64,000 nt of DNA from Yoonia rosea. GTDB lineage: Bacteria; Pseudomonadota; Alphaproteobacteria; Rhodobacterales; Rhodobacteraceae. The notes beneath the pieces are model-generated. The model made no database searches and had not been told where the DNA came from. It saw only the letters and a list, made by a program, of their open reading frames with translations. The stretch's first letter is position 1, and every line of letters begins with the position of its first letter. Positions 62,580-64,000 of this stretch are shown here, piece by piece. The stretch lies in contig NZ_FTPR01000002.1 in NCBI RefSeq assembly GCF_900156505.1, positions 186,001-250,000 on the forward strand, in the 5' to 3' direction. The translations under genes and the position numbers were made by a program.

Positions 62580-63764
62580 CTAGTCCTTGAGGTACATCTT
62601 GCGTGGCCGGTCGCAGAAACAGGACGCTGGTCCGTCCTCTGTGATCAGGATGGATTCAGTGATCTCCAAACCCCAATCATCCATCCACAGACCCGGCATA
62701 AAGTGAAAGGTCATGCCCGGCTCCAAGATCGTTTCGTCTTCTTCACGCAGTGAAATCGTCCGCTCGCCCCAATCCGGGGGATAGCTCAGACCGATGGGAT
62801 AGCCACAGCGCGCACCGCGTTCGATGCCCGCGCGTTCCAGCGGCGCGGCGAGGGCGATCGCGATATCCTGTGCGCGGTTGCCTGCACGAGCCGCATCAAG
62901 GCCGGCCTCAAGCCCTTCGACAAGCGCGGCTTCGGCGCGTTTGAGGAAATCAGGCGGTGTCCCAAGAAAAACAGAGCGGCAAAACGGGATGTGATAACGG
63001 CGGTAACATCCTGCCAGTTCAAAAAATGTGCCCTCACCACGTTTGAAAGGCTGGCTGTCCCACGTCAGATGCGGGGCGGCGGCATTTGTGCCTGAGGGCA
63101 AAAGCGGCACAATCGCTGGGTAGTCCCCCCAATCGTCACCAATGCCACGGATCACGTCACCGTAAATTTCCGCCACTAGATCATTCTTGCGCATCCCGGG
63201 TTCGATCCGCGCGATCACCCCGTCCATAACGTTTTCGGCAATACGCGCCGCTTTGTGCATAAAGGCAATCTCTTCGTCGGATTTGACCGCCCGCTGCCAG
63301 TTCACGAGTGCTGTTGCGTCAAGAATTTTCGCATTGGGCAATTCTGTGCAAAGCGTGGTGAAGGCTTTGGCTGAGAAATAGTAGTTGTCCATCTCGACAC
63401 CGATACGCGCCTTCGCATGCCCCATCTCGGTCAGCAGGCGCGCAAGGTCCTGCATGGGGTGACGGACCGTGGATTGCACGAAATGGTCGGCATAGCCAAA
63501 GATCCGGTCGTCCTGCATCCAGACCGTGCGCAGCGCGCCATTGGCGTCCTGCCTGCGCCCCCACCAGATTGGATCAGCGTCATGAAAGACAACGACACCC
63601 TGATGTACATAGAACGACCAGCCTTCATAGCCGGTGATCCACGCCATGTTCGAAGGATCCTCGACGAACAGAATGTCCAGCCCGGCGGCCGCCATGGCTG
63701 CGCGCGTCTTGGTCAGGCGGCGGGCGTATTCGCTTGCGCTGAAAGCCGGATCCGGATGTGTCAT
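62580..63764 (-). CDS. doeA: Ectoine hydrolase (DoeA/EutD), M24 creatinase family
   Basis: This 394-residue protein has a creatinase N-terminal domain (about 10-150, NMAWITGYEGWSFYVHQGVV, WWGRRQDANGALRTVWM) and a pita-bread C-terminal domain (about 170-390). Segments such as DATALVNWQRAVKS, GDYPAIVPLLPSGTNAAAPH and GYPIGLSYPPDWGERT are those of ectoine hydrolases rather than of prolidases. It opens the ectoine ring to N-acetyl-diaminobutyrate. ATG at 63762-63764 follows AAAGGAACATCGCAC; the longer frame upstream has no domain. Confidence 0.88.
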   Translation of the reverse strand: MTHPDPAFSASEYARRLTKTRAAMAAAGLDILFVEDPSNMAWITGYEGWSFYVHQGVVVFHDADPIWWGRRQDANGALRTVWMQDDRIFGYADHFVQSTVRHPMQDLARLLTEMGHAKARIGVEMDNYYFSAKAFTTLCTELPNAKILDATALVNWQRAVKSDEEIAFMHKAARIAENVMDGVIARIEPGMRKNDLVAEIYGDVIRGIGDDWGDYPAIVPLLPSGTNAAAPHLTWDSQPFKRGEGTFFELAGCYRRYHIPFCRSVFLGTPPDFLKRAEAALVEGLEAGLDAARAGNRAQDIAIALAAPLERAGIERGARCGYPIGLSYPPDWGERTISLREEDETILEPGMTFHFMPGLWMDDWGLEITESILITEDGPASCFCDRPRKMYLKD

Positions 63765-64000
63765 GTGCGATGTTCCTTTGGCCCAGTGCGCGATGCAACT
63801 GCATAAGAGGCTACAGCGGCGACGGCGCCCCGCCTCGCCTTTCGCGACACCGCATGTTACAAGAGCGTCATCGGTTTCAGATGAGCCGTTATCCTTGCGA
63901 AACGAGATTTGCAAAACGCCATGATTCTTGGCATCGCATGGGGCGGATTGCCTCATTTACAGCGCTGAACGCTATATAACGAAGGGTTTTAGTGTCCAGT
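63765..64000. other. Upstream region of doeA to the window edge
   Basis: The 236 bases hold the doeA promoter and no gene that I can support. A TATATAAC stretch at 63973-63980 could be a -10 element for a plus-strand gene beyond the edge; this is weak. Confidence 0.35.

Noticed and set aside
61506..62753. 415-codon open frame on the plus strand
   Set aside because: It is opposite the M20 gene and the end of doeA. Long antisense frames are common in GC-rich genes, and the protein is rich in His/Arg/Gln without a fold.

Overview
The window is chromosomal DNA from a marine alphaproteobacterium of the Rhodobacteraceae/Roseobacter type. The evidence is the GANTC methylase gene ccrM beside rnhB, a glycerol ABC operon of the glpSTPQUV type, RTX calcium-binding repeats, TTGAT-N4-ATCAA boxes with an FNR/FixK-type regulator, ectoine hydrolase and a glucosylglycerol-phosphate synthase operon. 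I see no insertion sequence, prophage, CRISPR array or rRNA. There is one tRNA, tRNA-Arg(CCT).

Layout: 0-0.5 kb holds the start of an outer-membrane-type protein. At 0.7-2.9 kb is pnp. At 3.3-17.5 kb is a glycerol/glycerol-3-phosphate module: glpR with a second permease pair, divergent from glpD-glpS-glpT-glpP-glpQ-glpU-glpV, then a glpK with a large internal deletion, fbp, fba and an iron-type alcohol dehydrogenase. This module sits between pnp and rpsO, genes that are usually neighbours. At 17.6-20.4 kb are rpsO, an RTX protein, a DUF1643 protein and truB. At 20.5-33.2 kb are housekeeping and small-family genes: quinone oxidoreductase, recQ, a histidine phosphatase, GST, saccharopine dehydrogenase, ccrM, rnhB, a membrane protein with a cytoplasmic winged helix, a LacI regulator, the tRNA, a YjdF-like protein and an EEP-family protein.

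The most striking part is 33.2-53.4 kb. A hybrid histidine kinase with a FixL-like haem PAS domain, an OmpR-type response regulator and a Crp/Fnr regulator lie together. Three GTATCAA direct repeats spaced exactly 10 bp separate the last two genes. Around them, nearly every intergenic region carries an FNR/FixK box; six match TTGAY-N4-RTCAA perfectly. The genes behind the boxes encode universal stress proteins, a host-attachment-type protein, a phasin, a persulfide-dioxygenase-type hydrolase, a DksA/TraR zinc-finger protein, a DUF2267 protein, an Mla-type lipid transporter, a small Cys-containing exported protein, a CBS-M50 protease, an SDR, a DUF2892 protein, a DevBCA-type exporter and a CbpA/CbpM chaperone pair. 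I read this as a compact oxygen-signalling island whose regulon lies beside its regulators.

The right end (53.4-64 kb) concerns osmolytes: galU, then a gpsA-phosphatase-ggpS operon for glucosylglycerol ending at a large inverted repeat, then a LysR regulator and an ectoine-type catabolic cluster (PLP ammonia-lyase, DUF1989 protein, M20 deacylase, DoeA-type hydrolase). All positions, motifs and repeats were read by eye; no database search or alignment was run.
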